Source: Heterocephalus glaber (Eukaryota; Chordata; Mammalia; Rodentia; Bathyergidae). From it: a DNA stretch of 64,000 nt. The translations under genes and the position numbers were made by a program. The stretch covers positions 35,779,479 through 35,843,478 of the forward strand of contig NW_004624734.1 of the NCBI RefSeq assembly GCF_000247695.1, given 5' to 3'. The notes under the pieces were generated by a model, which saw only the letters and a program-made list of their open reading frames with translations, did no database searches and was not told the DNA's origin. Positions 10,325-20,821 of the stretch are shown here, one piece after another (positions within the stretch are counted from its first letter, which is position 1; every line of letters begins with the position of its first letter).

Positions 10325-10574
10325 AAAATTCCACACCTGGTTGCCTAGAGTGGTCTAACTAGCCTCCTGTCTCTTTTCCAATTCAGGATTTTCACCACCT
10401 CCCAACGTCACAGAATATTTTCTCTGTTAGATTTGGGGTAAGGAGGAGAAGCAAGGCTCAGAAATAAAAGCTTTTTTAATGCTGAAGGAACCTAATGTGC
10501 ACTAGATGATACAGATGATGTCTTTCGTGTTACATCATTATCGCTCTCTATCATGGCTTCCAACTGTGTTTTCT

Positions 10575-10632
10575 CTTCCGGCCTGCTATCCTTTTCTCTG
10601 GTGCTTCCGGCCTGCTATCCTTTTCTCTGGTG
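10575..10632. repeat. 29-bp perfect tandem duplication
   Basis: Two identical 29-base copies, 10575-10603 and 10604-10632, each starting cttccggcctgctatccttt. No other copy noticed in the window. Confidence 0.95.
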
Positions 10633-10839
10633 AGGTATGTGGAATTTGAATGTAAACAGAAATGCAGTGACAGATTGAGGCTTCCTACTTTCTCTTAAGT
10701 AGCTGGAGAGAGCTAATAAGTCTTTTCTTAAATATCTCCTAAAATCAGTCAAATCTACTTTTTCTTCTATCTTTGGATGTGGCTCATATTTTTCTCTCTC
10801 ATAAAATGAATAGTAATACCTGAGCCATCATCCTTTGAT

Positions 10840-11035
10840 GGTGCTGGACTAACATGTGCTGGACTGTGCTAAACATTCTATGTGCATTGTCTTAACTCTT
10901 TCTACAGCCCTATCTTATTGTCCCCATTTTACAGATAAGAAAACTGAGACCTGGAGAGAGTAAATGACCTGCCTAAGGTTTTATTTTTTTCCCAAGTAGA
11001 AATAGGAGAGGTGGGATTCAAACCCTTGTCCAAAG
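10840..11035 (-). mobile_element. MIR SINE, antisense
   Basis: Ancient tRNA-derived MIR on the reverse strand: ctgtgctaaacattctatgt, cccattttacagataagaaa, actgagacctggagagagta and ggtgggattcaaaccc. Interrupted by a T tract near 10985. Confidence 0.88.
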
Positions 11036-11126
11036 TTCCATCATCATATACCAACACCATGTTAAACTACCCCATGTGAACCTACAACCTATGAACATAT
11101 TGTAGATACTACACCTACATCACACT

Positions 11127-11243
11127 TTTTTTTCCTCTGAAACAAGGTCTCAGTAAATTTCCAGGCTAGCCTGGAACTCAGGATTCTCCTGTCTAGGACT
11201 CCAGAGTGCTGGGATTACAAGCATGGGCCACCATACCAGGCCT
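11127..11243 (-). mobile_element. B1 SINE, diverged
   Basis: Reverse-strand B1: tgaaacaaggtctcagtaaa, aggctagcctggaactcagg, agagtgctgggattacaagc, ending ccataccaggcct. No duplication. Confidence 0.8.
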
Positions 11244-11715
11244 CATTCTAACTCTTTCAAGAAAGCAGCAAGAAAGAAGCCCAGGAAATGGGTTAAAAGG
11301 GGAAGAGGTCTGCAGAAGAGGGACCTGGGAGCCTGCAATGGACATCACAGCATCCAAAACCTTCCCTCCCATTTACAGGATGCCAAGTGCTCCTCAAGTT
11401 TAACTTTGTTTAAACTCGTCAAAACCCCTACAACCCATACAGTATTTGCCACCACACCACCACCAGCTGGGTTACGTGGAGGCTTTAAATTGGGGGTCAG
11501 AGGAGAAGTGATATCACCAAGGTTGCTCAGTTGGTGCATGGAAGCAGATATAGTTTTGATGGAGGCTTCTACCTGTCAAATCTCTGCTCTTCTTCCCATC
11601 ATGCCTGTCAGCAATCCTGGGGAGGCCTCCAAACAGTGCCCATGGAGCCAGCTCCCTGACTCTATGGAATTGGCACTCAAGAGTTTAAAAAAGACAGCAA
11701 GCAGGTAAGAGTGGA
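11244..11715. other. Unassigned stretch with a chance ORF
   Basis: A 161-codon + frame (11223-11708) begins inside the B1 and runs through here. It has no recognised domain or start context, and other frames are also open, so I treat it as chance. Confidence 0.4.
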
Positions 11716-11905
11716 GGGTCCAAAACTAAAATCCCAACTCCACTACTTACAAGTTATGCAGCCTTGGACAAGTCGATGCCTAATATCCCTGTCTATAATG
11801 TAAAGGATCATGACCACACCCACTTCAACCTGCTATAAACGAGGCTGGGAAAGTGCTTAGGATCATGTTGGCCTGAAGGAAGTTGTCAATAAACAATTTC
11901 TACTA
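11716..11905 (+). mobile_element. MIR SINE
   Basis: Sense MIR: ctccactacttacaagttat, cagccttggacaagtcgatg and a diverged tgtctataatgtaaaggatc block, ending near tgtcaataaacaattt. Confidence 0.8.
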
Positions 11906-12374
11906 CACCCAATATCCAGAGAAGCATCCATTGCAGTTTTATACTCCACATTTTCCTGCCAAAGACAGGCTCTCAAGCTTTAGTCTGCCTCTTCTCTCAA
12001 AAAAAAAAGCAGATCTGGAGCAGATTTGAAGACAAGTAGTTAGGTTGGTTAGTGATCCCAGAAAGTTCTGTGGGAGAATGAGGAAAATGAAGCAGGGAAG
12101 GAAGGAACATATTAAATAAACATTGTAGAAAACTGGACAAAGGGCCTACAGTGGGCCCCAACAGGCCAGACTAAAAATGAAAATGGAGTCCCCATGCTAA
12201 AGTTCCCATCACCAAACCAAGTTGTTATTTGACCTTCTAAGAAATCAGAGCACAGAAATTATAGCCAAATTTCACAAACAGGCCAGTTTCAATTGGCACA
12301 ATTGTGAAATTCCCTCTGCTTTAATTCTAACTAAAAAAACCCCGAAATCACCTGTTAACCAATTCATTCAGTTC
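11906..12374. other. Unassigned non-coding stretch
   Basis: No repeat family or exon recognised. Confidence 0.35.
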
Positions 12375-12387
12375 TGTGTGTGTGTGT

Positions 12388-12420
<33 letters not shown>

Positions 12421-12430
12421 TGTGTGTGTG
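12375..12430 (+). repeat. (TG)n-(CG)n-(TG)n microsatellite
   Basis: Alternating purine-pyrimidine tract: TG units, a central CG block (about 12390-12404), then TG units. It sits at the tail end of the adjacent reverse-strand ID half. Z-DNA-prone by composition. Confidence 0.95.
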
Positions 12431-12620
12431 TATTACTGGGAATTGAATCCAAGGCCTTGGCAGGGAGCTATATTGCCAGTCCTATTTTTTTATTTATCTA
12501 TTTATTTACTTTTGGTGACAAGGTTTCTCTTAAGTTGCCCAGGCTAGCCAGAAACTTGTGATCCACCTGTCTCAGCTTCCTGAGTATCTGAGATTACAGG
12601 CATGTGCCACCACACCCAGT
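12431..12620 (-). mobile_element. B1-dID composite SINE, old
   Basis: An old ID half (12431-12482, ttactgggaattgaatccaa) is followed by a reverse-strand B1 without duplication (12512-12620, gttgcccaggctagccagaa and tgagattacaggcatgtgcc). Confidence 0.75.
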
Positions 12621-12689
12621 AAGCAGTTATTTTTCTACTGGTCTCTCTCCCTTTCCATACCTTACAAGGAGAGCAACTTTTGTTTTGTT

Positions 12690-12822
12690 TGGTTGGTTGG
12701 TTGAATTTTTAAGACCAAATTTTTGCCATGTAGTTCAGGCTGGTTTTGAACTCCATGATCCTCCTGCCTCAGCTTCCTGAGTGCTGGGATTACAACCGTG
12801 AACCACCATGCCTGGCTAGGAA
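12690..12822 (-). mobile_element. B1 SINE
   Basis: Reverse-strand B1 with a (ttgg)n tail: gccatgtagttcaggctggt, cctcctgcctcagcttcctg, gctgggattacaaccgtgaa, catgcctggct. Confidence 0.88.
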
Positions 12823-13380
12823 AGCAATTTTGAAAGGTCAAACCCACTCTGTTCTTTGTTTCTGTTTTCCTCAGCCCTTCATTGTCTATAAAATTAACCT
12901 CTACTATTCAGCCCACTGGCACACATTTTATTTTATAGGATGAAGTGTTGGCTAATTCTAGAATCATAAATAAAGCCAATTTAGATCTCTAAGTTTGCTG
13001 TAATGTTGCCTTTTGACAGAAGTAAGCCAATAAAGGTGCTAGTGTATTGACAACTGTGGGCAGAAGAGGTTCCATCCCTCTGAGATCCTCAGAGAGCCTG
13101 AAAACTCACAGGGTCCTGGGACCCGGAGCCCATCCTAGTGGTGAGGGCTGTTCCTAGGGCATTCACTGCTCGAACTTGGGACCAGTGCTCCAAGTGACTC
13201 TGGCAGGACAGAGCAGGAAGCAGGCAGTTCAGTGAGCACAAGCTGCAGGTGACCAGGGTAGGCTAGGGATAGGGAGGGACCCTGACTGTCCCCTAGGGTG
13301 GTCCCTCACCATGGCTAATGTGTAAGCTGGATGGATGCTGTCCTTGGAAACACTGGCCAAACAGCCTCTTTGTTGGGTCT
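12823..13380. other. Unassigned non-coding stretch
   Basis: No exon or named repeat recognised. The tctaagtttgctgtaatgtt block near 12990 vaguely recalls an old LTR end. Confidence 0.35.
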
Positions 13381-13393
13381 GGGTCTAGTTTTA

Positions 13394-13498
13394 TTTAATT
13401 AATTAATTTTATTTATTATTTTTGGTACCAGGAATTGAACTCGGGACCTTGCACTTTTGAGGCAGGTGGCAGCACCACTGAGCTAGATCACCAGCCCT
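13394..13498 (-). mobile_element. ID SINE with 13-bp target-site duplication
   Basis: Reverse-strand ID (ttttggtaccaggaattgaa, cttttgaggcaggtggcagc, actgagctagatcaccagcc) with a TTTAATTAA-rich tail. Direct repeats gggtctagtttta lie at 13381-13393 and 13499-13511. Confidence 0.93.
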
Positions 13499-13564
13499 GG
13501 GTCTAGTTTTAAATGGCAAGATTTCCTCTTTGAACTGTAAATATCTGCTTAGAGCTGTGGTTTT

Positions 13565-13659
13565 TTTTGTTTGTTTGTTTTTTTGGTACCTGGGATTGAA
13601 CTTGGGTCCTTGTGCTTGCAGGGCAGGCAGCAGAACCACCGAGCTAAATCCCCGGCCCC
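13565..13659 (-). mobile_element. ID SINE, young type
   Basis: Reverse-strand ID with (gttt)n tail, ggtacctgggattgaacttg, cagggcaggcagcagaacca and gagctaaatccccggcccc. A short agagctgt repeat on both sides fits a target-site duplication. Confidence 0.92.
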
Positions 13660-13687
13660 AGAGCTGTCTTTTAAAATCCTAGGTAAT

Positions 13688-13762
13688 CTGGCAGGGATAG
13701 AGCTTGGTTTACCATGTGTGAGGCCTTAGGCTTAAACCTCAGCAACAGAAAGAAGAAAAATT
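13688..13762 (+). mobile_element. Old ID SINE
   Basis: Diverged ID: ctggcagggatagagcttgg, catgtgtgaggccttaggct, taaacctcagcaacagaaag. Confidence 0.6.
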
Positions 13763-13957
13763 TTAGAAAGTCAACACCTCCTTAAAGTACCCATGGTCCT
13801 GAAAGTCCCATACATGTCTGGCTGTTGTACCCTCCAGTTTACACAGTCACAACATATGTTTGTGAATATTATTTCATTTAATCAACCTTGTAAACTAGTG
13901 AGGTGGATGATGGGCCTCTGAAGGAATTCCAGAGTTTTCAATCCTCCCACTAAAGAA

Positions 13958-14556
13958 TGGGTTATGCATGATGGTGCACACCTGTAATCCCAGCTACTCT
14001 GGAGGCCAGTTCAAGGCCAGCCTGGGCAACATAATGAGATCTTACCTCAAAAATATAGATGAACATATTCATGCAGCTAGGGCTATAGTTCAGTGATAGA
14101 GAAGTTGCCTGATGTCTTAGTTACTTTCTTGTCACTAGGCTATAATACCTGACAGCCACATCTTAAAACCAGAAAGGTTTATTTTGATGCATAGTTGGCA
14201 GAGGTTTCAGTCCATAGCCAGCTGGCTACAAGGTAGGGCGGCATGGCAGAGGAAAAACAGCTCATGGAATGGCAGCAGGAAGCAGAGAGGGATCAAGGGA
14301 GGAAGAGAGATTTATATGTACACGCTTGCAGCCACACTCACAGTAACCCTCCCTACCACCACCACCAGGCTATAAACCCATCCAGCTGTAAAGCCAGCAG
14401 GGACTAAACCAGTGATGAGTCTCATACACCCAGTGCCCTCCCCAAAGCCCCATCTATGAGTGCATGAGGCTTCAGGGGACATTTTAGATACAAACCACAA
14501 CACCTGGCATGGGCAAGGCCTTGAATTTGATTGCTAGCACTGCCAAGAAAAGCAAA
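13958..14556 (+). mobile_element. B1-dID composite SINE split by an LTR
   Basis: B1 part 13958-14052 (gcatgatggtgcacacctgt), ID half starting 14072 (gcagctagggctatagttca). The ID continues after a 390-bp LTR insertion at about 14503 (cctggcatgggcaaggcctt, tttgattgctagcactgcca). This gives relative ages: composite first, LTR later. Confidence 0.8.
14113..14502 (-). mobile_element. MaLR LTR inserted in a SINE
   Basis: Reverse-strand LTR bounded by tgtcttagtt and accacaaca. It includes ggctataatacctgacagcc, gaaaggtttattttgatgca and the 3' block gggacattttagatacaaac. Flanking cctga (14108-14112) and cctgg (14503-14507) fit a 5-bp target-site duplication with one change. Confidence 0.85.
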
Positions 14557-15002
14557 ACAAAACCAAAATCCACTTCTACAGAGGATTAGAAAGAATCAGC
14601 TGTGAGCTGATTCCAAGGCCCTAGGAGGAGCTCTGTGGTGTCTCTCTTCTACCTGTCTTAACAGTCCCATTCTGGCTGCTGCATCATGTTTGGAAGGTTT
14701 CAGAATACTGTTGTTTTTAGAATAATAAAGCAACCAGTTATTTTATGCATTTAAAAAAATTGTACATAGAACAAAATATTAAAATAAAAATTCTTCCAAG
14801 GCTTGAAGATAACAGAGATCATATTCCAAATGAGGTACCAAAACACCATGCAGAATATAAGAGAAACTAGACAGGAAACTAATTTTGTGAATCTTGGGCT
14901 CCTTTTTTTTTTTAACTGAATCTTCCTTAACAGTTATAAAATAGCTAGGAGCTTAAAGATAAATAAAAAGGGTTGCTGAAGTCATTTGTTTGTTTTATTT
15001 CT
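14557..15002. other. Unassigned non-coding stretch
   Basis: No exon or recognisable repeat. AT-rich after 14700. Confidence 0.35.
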
Positions 15003-15175
15003 TAGGTACTGGTGACTGAACCTAGGGCCGTCACACTGAGCAACATCTCTAGCCATTTTTCATTTTATTCTCTTTATTTTGAGACAGGGTCTCAGTTTCC
15101 CTGGCTGGCTTCAAACATGAGACCCAAATGCCTTAGCCTTCTAGTAACTAGAATTACTGTACTGTGCCTGGCTAT
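15003..15175 (-). mobile_element. B1-dID composite SINE, old
   Basis: An old ID half (15003-15056, ggtactggtgactgaaccta, ctgagcaacatctctagcca) is followed by a diverged reverse-strand B1 (15078-15173, tttgagacagggtctcagtt). Confidence 0.7.
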
Positions 15176-15915
15176 AAGAAAGAAGATATCTGGATAAAGT
15201 TCTGGTGTGCCGTGTGGGAGGGAAGGGACAACACTGCTGTCATTGAAAGCTTAGGGACAGGGCTTCAGCTGTCCTCTGTGGATGTTTGTTGCATCCCTTA
15301 TAACTTAGGCGTGCAATGCACAGGCATCTGACTCCCACCTGGACACCCACAGGGCTAGCAATCTGCTGGGAAGTCAGAGGAGGAGGCTAGGACAGTCTGT
15401 GTTTGTCCTGAGAGAGGAGGTGGCAACGTGTGGCCAAGAAAGGATGGGAAGTGAGGGGCTATCTTCGATCTAACTACGAAGGCTGTGCGGAGGGACAGAC
15501 AGACCTCAGAGAGAAGCTTGAGGTATCCATAGAGTGACAGAGGCTGAGGAAGGAGAGCATGAGTAGCTGGAACAGAAAGTACTTGTCCTATGAAAGAAAC
15601 CATGAAAAAGAGATCCTCAGTGGGAGGGAAGAGCCCAGTAGAGCTGTGGGAGTCGACTTTCGACATCTGCCAAGTCCGGAAAGAGGAGATGTTAAGCAGC
15701 CATGCTGCAGCTTGTTAAGTAAAATCTTTGCCTCAATTCTAGAACTACCACTCTAGGGAGAAAAAAAAATGGAATTTATGAGGAGAGGAGGAGAAATGTT
15801 AGCAGCTGACCATGTATCCCTTCTCCCAGCCCCCTTTCTCTCTACCTTTCAAGAATCCCAATCTGGGAGATGGCACAGAAGCTACAATTTTAAAACAAAA
15901 AGTTGTGGGACTATA
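15176..15915. other. Unassigned stretch
   Basis: Holds overlapping short frames on both strands, including a 103-codon reverse frame at 15355-15666. None has a recognisable domain or splice-bounded structure. Confidence 0.35.
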
Positions 15916-16240
15916 TTACCCCATTTTCCATGGCTCTAAAAAATTATTAAGGCTGGGTACTTTATGTAGAAAAGAGGGTTTACTTAGCTCACAGTCTTGG
16001 AAACTAAAGGCCCAAACAGCACAGCACAGTTCTGGCAAGGGCTCCCTCAGCTACACTGCATCATGACAGAAAGCATCACGGGAACACAACAAGAGGGAGA
16101 GGTTACATGGGAGACAGGAAATCAGAGCACGGGGAAGGGCCAATCTGAAACCGGGCTCCACCTTTTAAAAGTCTCTCACCTTTCAACACTGCTGCACTGG
16201 GCACCAAACCCTAACTCAAGAACTTTTAGGGAAAGGGACT
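15916..16240 (-). mobile_element. MaLR LTR (MST-like), antisense
   Basis: Reverse-strand LTR: ttaaggctgggtactttatg, agggtttacttagctcacag, a degraded ggcaagggctccctcagcta block and catgacagaaagcatcacgg. The outer end near 16240 is indistinct. Confidence 0.7.
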
Positions 16241-17599
16241 GAGCAGTTTAATCACTGAATTGGCGTTGTGTGACTTAAGTGACTGGCAGATTGCTGGTAT
16301 TAGTAAATGTGGCCCAAAGGTCATGCGACATGCTCTCACTTTCATCTGGGGCAGAGGAAGAGCTCACTTCCTTGAACAGATGAGAAAAGATCACGGGAAA
16401 CCAAGAGACATTTTGCTTTTTGATTGTCCTCATGAGTCATGTTTGTTCAGCATAATGAACATCTACATTTCCAATACAGAGAGATGTTCTAGTGCCCAGG
16501 GAAAAGTGGGCTGTGCGTTATGACTCAGAGTCCCAGAAGACTTCCCTACAGAGGTAGGACCAACTATATTAAGAGGCCAGTGCCCACAGCCACCAGGGAC
16601 CTTTGGTGAAAAGGTCTCCATTGCTCCCCATCCAATTAGAGGAACATTTTGGCCTGAAATTGAAATGGTAACATTCACGCTGCCCTCATTGCCTAAGACC
16701 AGGGAGGCAGATGGCTGCTACAGTCTTACCCCTGGAAATCCCAGCCTTGGTTAAGAATCCACTGGATACACCCCAGAGATGGCCCAATGAATCTATCCAG
16801 AGCTTGAATCCCCCTCCCCCAGCGTGGAGAGACTGCAAAGTGACCATGAATACTGTGGTAATCAAAATATTTCAGAAGCACTCCTTAACTTTCCATCTCT
16901 CCACTCCAGACCTACCCTCTGCTCTTGGCTTTGTGATGCTGGAGCTGGGACTCTGCCAACCACACGTCTCTCTCGCCAGCTGGCTCCGTCTCCGTGCTAG
17001 GCTCTTTGAAAGGGAGACACTGGAGGGGGTGGCGTGGATGGAGGAGAAAGGACTCGCTCCTTCTTGCCTGCTCCCTGTGGGGTTTCTGTTCCCATCAGTG
17101 TCACCCTAGTCTCACTTCTTTGCTTTGCCAGCATCAGTTTCTTGTTGTGGCAGTGGCTGAATGCAGCTTGCAGTTTTCCCACCACTTGCAGAGCTGCCTG
17201 CCCCCTCCAGATGACATGGGGTCCCTGAGGGCCCCTTTCTAGCTCAGAGGCACCAACCTAGCCAAGCAGAGCCTCCTGCTCCTCAGTGTTAGTTTCTACT
17301 TGTTTTAAATTTTAATAGTTCCCCTACTTCCCATACCCAGCCCTACGGGTAGTGGCTGCTACTGCTCTATTACCTTAGTATCTCTCTGTGCCTTTTCAGT
17401 TATCCAGTTAACAACTTCATTCTTAGTTAATGCTTCTATTACCCTCTCTGTTCAAATAACTGCTGATGTTTTCCGCCTCCTGACCTGTGCCTGACTGAGT
17501 CATTCTTAATGAAAACAGAAGGGAAGCTCTCAGAGAACAGTTTAGTGCTCAGAATCAATGAGGCCTCTCGGGGAGTAGTCTACAGTAGTTTTTCTTTCT
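16241..17599. other. Unassigned stretch, possible conserved block
   Basis: About 1.36 kb with no exon or repeat family recognised. Positions 16380-16480 (gacattttgctttttgattg) are AT-rich and free of repeats, the kind of sequence that can be a conserved non-coding element; this was not tested. Frames of 132 and 82 codons are unrecognised. Confidence 0.3.
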
Positions 17600-17730
17600 T
17601 TCTTTGTAAGCTACATCCCCAGCCCTTTATTTTGTTTTATTTTGTGACAGGGTCTCACTGAGGTGCTCTGGGTAGTCAAATTTGCAGTGCTTCTGTCTCA
17701 GCCTCCTGAGTAGGTGGTTATAAGCATGCA
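17600..17730 (-). mobile_element. B1-dID composite SINE, partial
   Basis: A short ID end (gtaagctacatccccagccc) is followed by a reverse-strand B1 (tttgtgacagggtctcactg, tctcagcctcctgagtaggt, ttataagcatgcaccaac). Confidence 0.7.
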
Positions 17731-17749
17731 CCAACAGTTTTTTGTTTTG

Positions 17750-17847
17750 TTTTATTTTATTGTTTCTTTTTATGGTGCTGGGGAGCAAACACAGGGGCTT
17801 GGCCATGTGAAGCAAGCACTCATTCACTGAGCTATGCTCCCAGCCCA
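17750..17847 (-). mobile_element. Old ID SINE
   Basis: Reverse-strand ID: tatggtgctggggagcaaac, gtgaagcaagcactcattca, ctgagctatgctcccagccc. Confidence 0.8.
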
Positions 17848-18850
17848 GAAAGCAGTTTCTTTACCTTTCAGGAGACACAGAGCCCCACAATGTAGATGAA
17901 ACACAAGCTTCCTTTCTAGAAAGCGTACATACCTATCAGTGCACTGCCCATCTCCACCCCTTGCACACAGTGTCACACATAGTTATCCAGGTTAGCGAAC
18001 CCCAAAGGCCAGGTAATAATTCTTGTGACAGAATTTTGGCTAGCTCGAGTCTCCATCTTGTAGAAAATGTTCTGCTTGGCTCTGGGTGGCCGTTGCCTGA
18101 CCCTCAGGAGAGGTGCACCAAAGGTCTGTCAGAACTGGCTTGCCAAGGAGCTAGCCTAGATTTTCAGACTCCCTGAATTTGAGATAAATATCCTGACTCT
18201 GAAGCTGTCAACCATCCTAGACTTGCAGTTGCTCTTGCCTCCGAAGCCTTCAAAATGTATCTTTTCATATTCAGTAAGGTCGGTTTTACTCATGGGGACC
18301 CTGCCAAAAGAATGAGGCACCCTGAGGCACAGCCTCTGGTCCCCGCGGGATCCTGTTTGACCCAGCCAAGCCCCAGTGGTCTCTGTCCTTTGGCACGGCC
18401 TACACTATAGCCCGCTTGCAAAGAGAGGCGAGTCGCCATCTCCTGGCTGGTACTATTATTGCATAGCCATTTCCAGCAATAATTCCTGCTCTATAGGTCC
18501 TAAGTAAGCACAAGAACTTTTCCTTTTTGGTTAGAGATTTGAATGTGTCGTATGGAAGATTATGCCATTAGTCATTAGAAAGAAGGGCCCAGGGTTTAGG
18601 AAAAGATACTCCATCCGGGTCTCAGCTTTTCCATCTCTAAGGCAAGATTTATCTAAATGCTGAGTTCTAGTGATTTTCCTTTGTCCATTAAAAAGCAGTG
18701 CCAGAGAATGGACAGAAATTCTCTCCCTGTATATGCACACAGTTAAACAGCCACCACAGATCCCTATGGAGCCATGTGTATTTGCTTCTTGGTAGAATAT
18801 TGATCTTGTAAGTTATTTAGATATTGCTCAAAATATAGACTTTAAAAAAA
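17848..18850. other. Unassigned non-coding stretch
   Basis: About 1 kb with no exon or repeat recognised. Around 18330-18450 the sequence is richer in CpG (gtccccgcgggatcctgttt). Confidence 0.35.
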
Positions 18851-18999
18851 GAAGCTGGGCGTGGTGGTGCATGCCTGCTATCCCAGCACTCAGGAGGCTG
18901 ATATAGGAAGATCTGCATGAGTTCACAGCCAGCCTGGGCTACATAGTGAGTTCGAGGCCAGCCTGAACTATATAGTGAGGTCCTGTCTCCAAAAAAAAA
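18851..18999 (+). mobile_element. B1 SINE with internal duplication
   Basis: Full-length B1: agctgggcgtggtggtgcat, tcccagcactcaggaggctg, gggctacatagtgagttcga, ggccagcctgaactatatag, gaggtcctgtctcc and an A tail. Confidence 0.95.
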
Positions 19000-19039
19000 G
19001 AAAAGACTGATGTTTTTCTTGGTTAGTTAACAGAGGCTT

Positions 19040-19225
19040 TGGAGTTTCATTCATTCATTCCACAAAATGACTCATTCACTCAACACATTTTTATTGAGTG
19101 CTTGCTACCTGCCAGGCATTTTGGAGGCACTAGGGAGACAGTAATAAACAAAAGAGACACAAATTCTTTCCTTGTGGAGCTGGTTCTCTGGTGGAAGAGA
19201 TGGATGATGAATAAAATATGTAGGT
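19040..19225 (-). mobile_element. L2 LINE 3' end, antisense
   Basis: The pattern cattcattcattccacaaaa, tttattgagtgcttgctacc, tgccaggcattttggaggca, cttgtggagctggttctctg is characteristic of reverse-strand L2 3' ends. Confidence 0.8.
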
Positions 19226-19411
19226 GTCAGCTAAAAGAGGACTTCATTTTGTTTTTTAGATGGGAAAAAATTATAGCGTGCTTGTCTGCTGATGGAGATG
19301 ATGGAGAGAGGGGGAATGATCTCACAGGAGAGTGAGGGGGAACTGGAAGAACGGTGCCCTGGACTAAGTGAGAAGTCTCATGTCTGCACACAGTACCCGA
19401 GGAAAGAGGGC

Positions 19412-19540
19412 CAGGCGGAGGTTATTGAGCCCCTGCCAGGTGTCAGACACAGCAAAGAAAATGGACAATATCCCTGCCTTCCTGCACATTTCGTGTGATC
19501 GGGGAAATGGACAATCAGAAGGTAAACTCATGAAGTAGAC
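19412..19540 (-). mobile_element. L2-like fragment, antisense
   Basis: ttattgagcccctgccaggt, tatccctgccttcctgcaca and cagaaggtaaactcatgaag follow the same L2 layout, more diverged. Confidence 0.5.
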
Positions 19541-20141
19541 ACAGCAATCATGGCTGAGGACCTGTGCTATGACAGAAAGATGGTGGAAGTGGTTTTAAAA
19601 TATGCCCAAGAGGCAATTGTGTGAAAAGCCTGAAGGAAGAGGACTCCATGCAGAAGAGCAGCAGGTTCCAGGCTCTGAGAGGGGAGAGTCTGGTCCCTCT
19701 GTGCACCCTTGAGGCAGTGAGGTTGTCGCAGAGTAGTGATCGAGGAGGGTGAAGCATGGAAGGTTATAGGTGTTGGTCACCGATGACTTGTTTTTAAAGC
19801 CAACAAATTTTATGGGCAAATTTGTAGCTAACTCAAGGCCAGGAAGGACAGTGTAACACTGTTCAATGGCAAAGTGGAATTGAAAACATTCCCACAGATG
19901 GTACATAACAAATCTAAATGTCATATTTTGCATTCGGGGCAAACAAATCAATTGCAAGAGAACAAGAAGAGGAAATCAAATACATCACCAGTTCTTATGG
20001 CAAGAGTTTTGGGTTTTCCAGAGAGAAGAGTCTAAGACAGAGCCTAAGAGAGCAGAGAAGCAAACTCCTAAATTAGGGGTGATAGTCACGGCTTGGGAGG
20101 TGTACAGTGCCAGCCCTTTCCCAGGTTATGACTGCAGGGGC
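19541..20141. other. Unassigned non-coding stretch
   Basis: Contains a 120-codon reverse frame (19595-19957) with no recognisable domain. No named repeat. Confidence 0.35.
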
Positions 20142-20156
20142 AGAAATGAAGGGAGA

Positions 20157-20241
20157 GGCTGGGGATTTAGCTCAGTGGTTCCAGCACCTGCCTTGCAAGT
20201 GAAAAGTCCCAAGTTTGATCCCCGGCACACACACACAAGAA
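20157..20241 (+). mobile_element. ID SINE with 15-bp target-site duplication
   Basis: ID (ggctggggatttagctcagt, cagcacctgccttgcaagtg, gtttgatccccggcacacac) ending in a short CA tail. Perfect direct repeats agaaatgaagggaga lie at 20142-20156 and 20242-20256. Confidence 0.95.
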
Positions 20242-20256
20242 AGAAATGAAGGGAGA

Positions 20257-20821
20257 AGGAGAAAAGGATCCAACACAGAGCTCTGCTGCTGAGGCAGCCG
20301 TGACCACAGCCCAGGGAGAGAAATCAAGTGGAATTTCTCCGCTGCATCACAGACCACAGGCCAAAGGTTCTCCTCATAGTGTCCAAGTCCCTCATGTGTG
20401 AATGCCAAGCAGCCTACTGTGATGGCATCACCTGCTCTGTCACAGTGCAGAGCAAAAAGCAAAGGGCAGGAACCTGAGTTGTATGGTCAGCTGCACCTGT
20501 GGGAACTGGCTGGTACCCACAGAACTGAGCACAGCTGGAAAGAGAGACAGGGAATCCCCCAAAACTCTGAAATGATTCATAAGTGGTATCGGATACATGT
20601 ATGGGGAGAAAGAACAATTTCTCTTCCTTTAGCATTTTATCCCACAGTGGTTTTAAGTTTTTCTTGGACATGTTTGTAACAGTCTCACTGGTGATGCTTT
20701 CATGAAATTTGGGCCCTGGAAGTGAAAAGGACCCCCCAAGATGGAGGCCCAGAAGCCACAATAACCCCTTCTTTAAAATTTCTCTATCTCAACAAAGGAA
20801 TCTTTATTAAATATTATCTAG
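20257..20821. other. Unassigned non-coding stretch
   Basis: Opposing frames of 93 and 115 codons overlap near 20414-20761. Neither is recognised and both look like chance. Confidence 0.35.
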
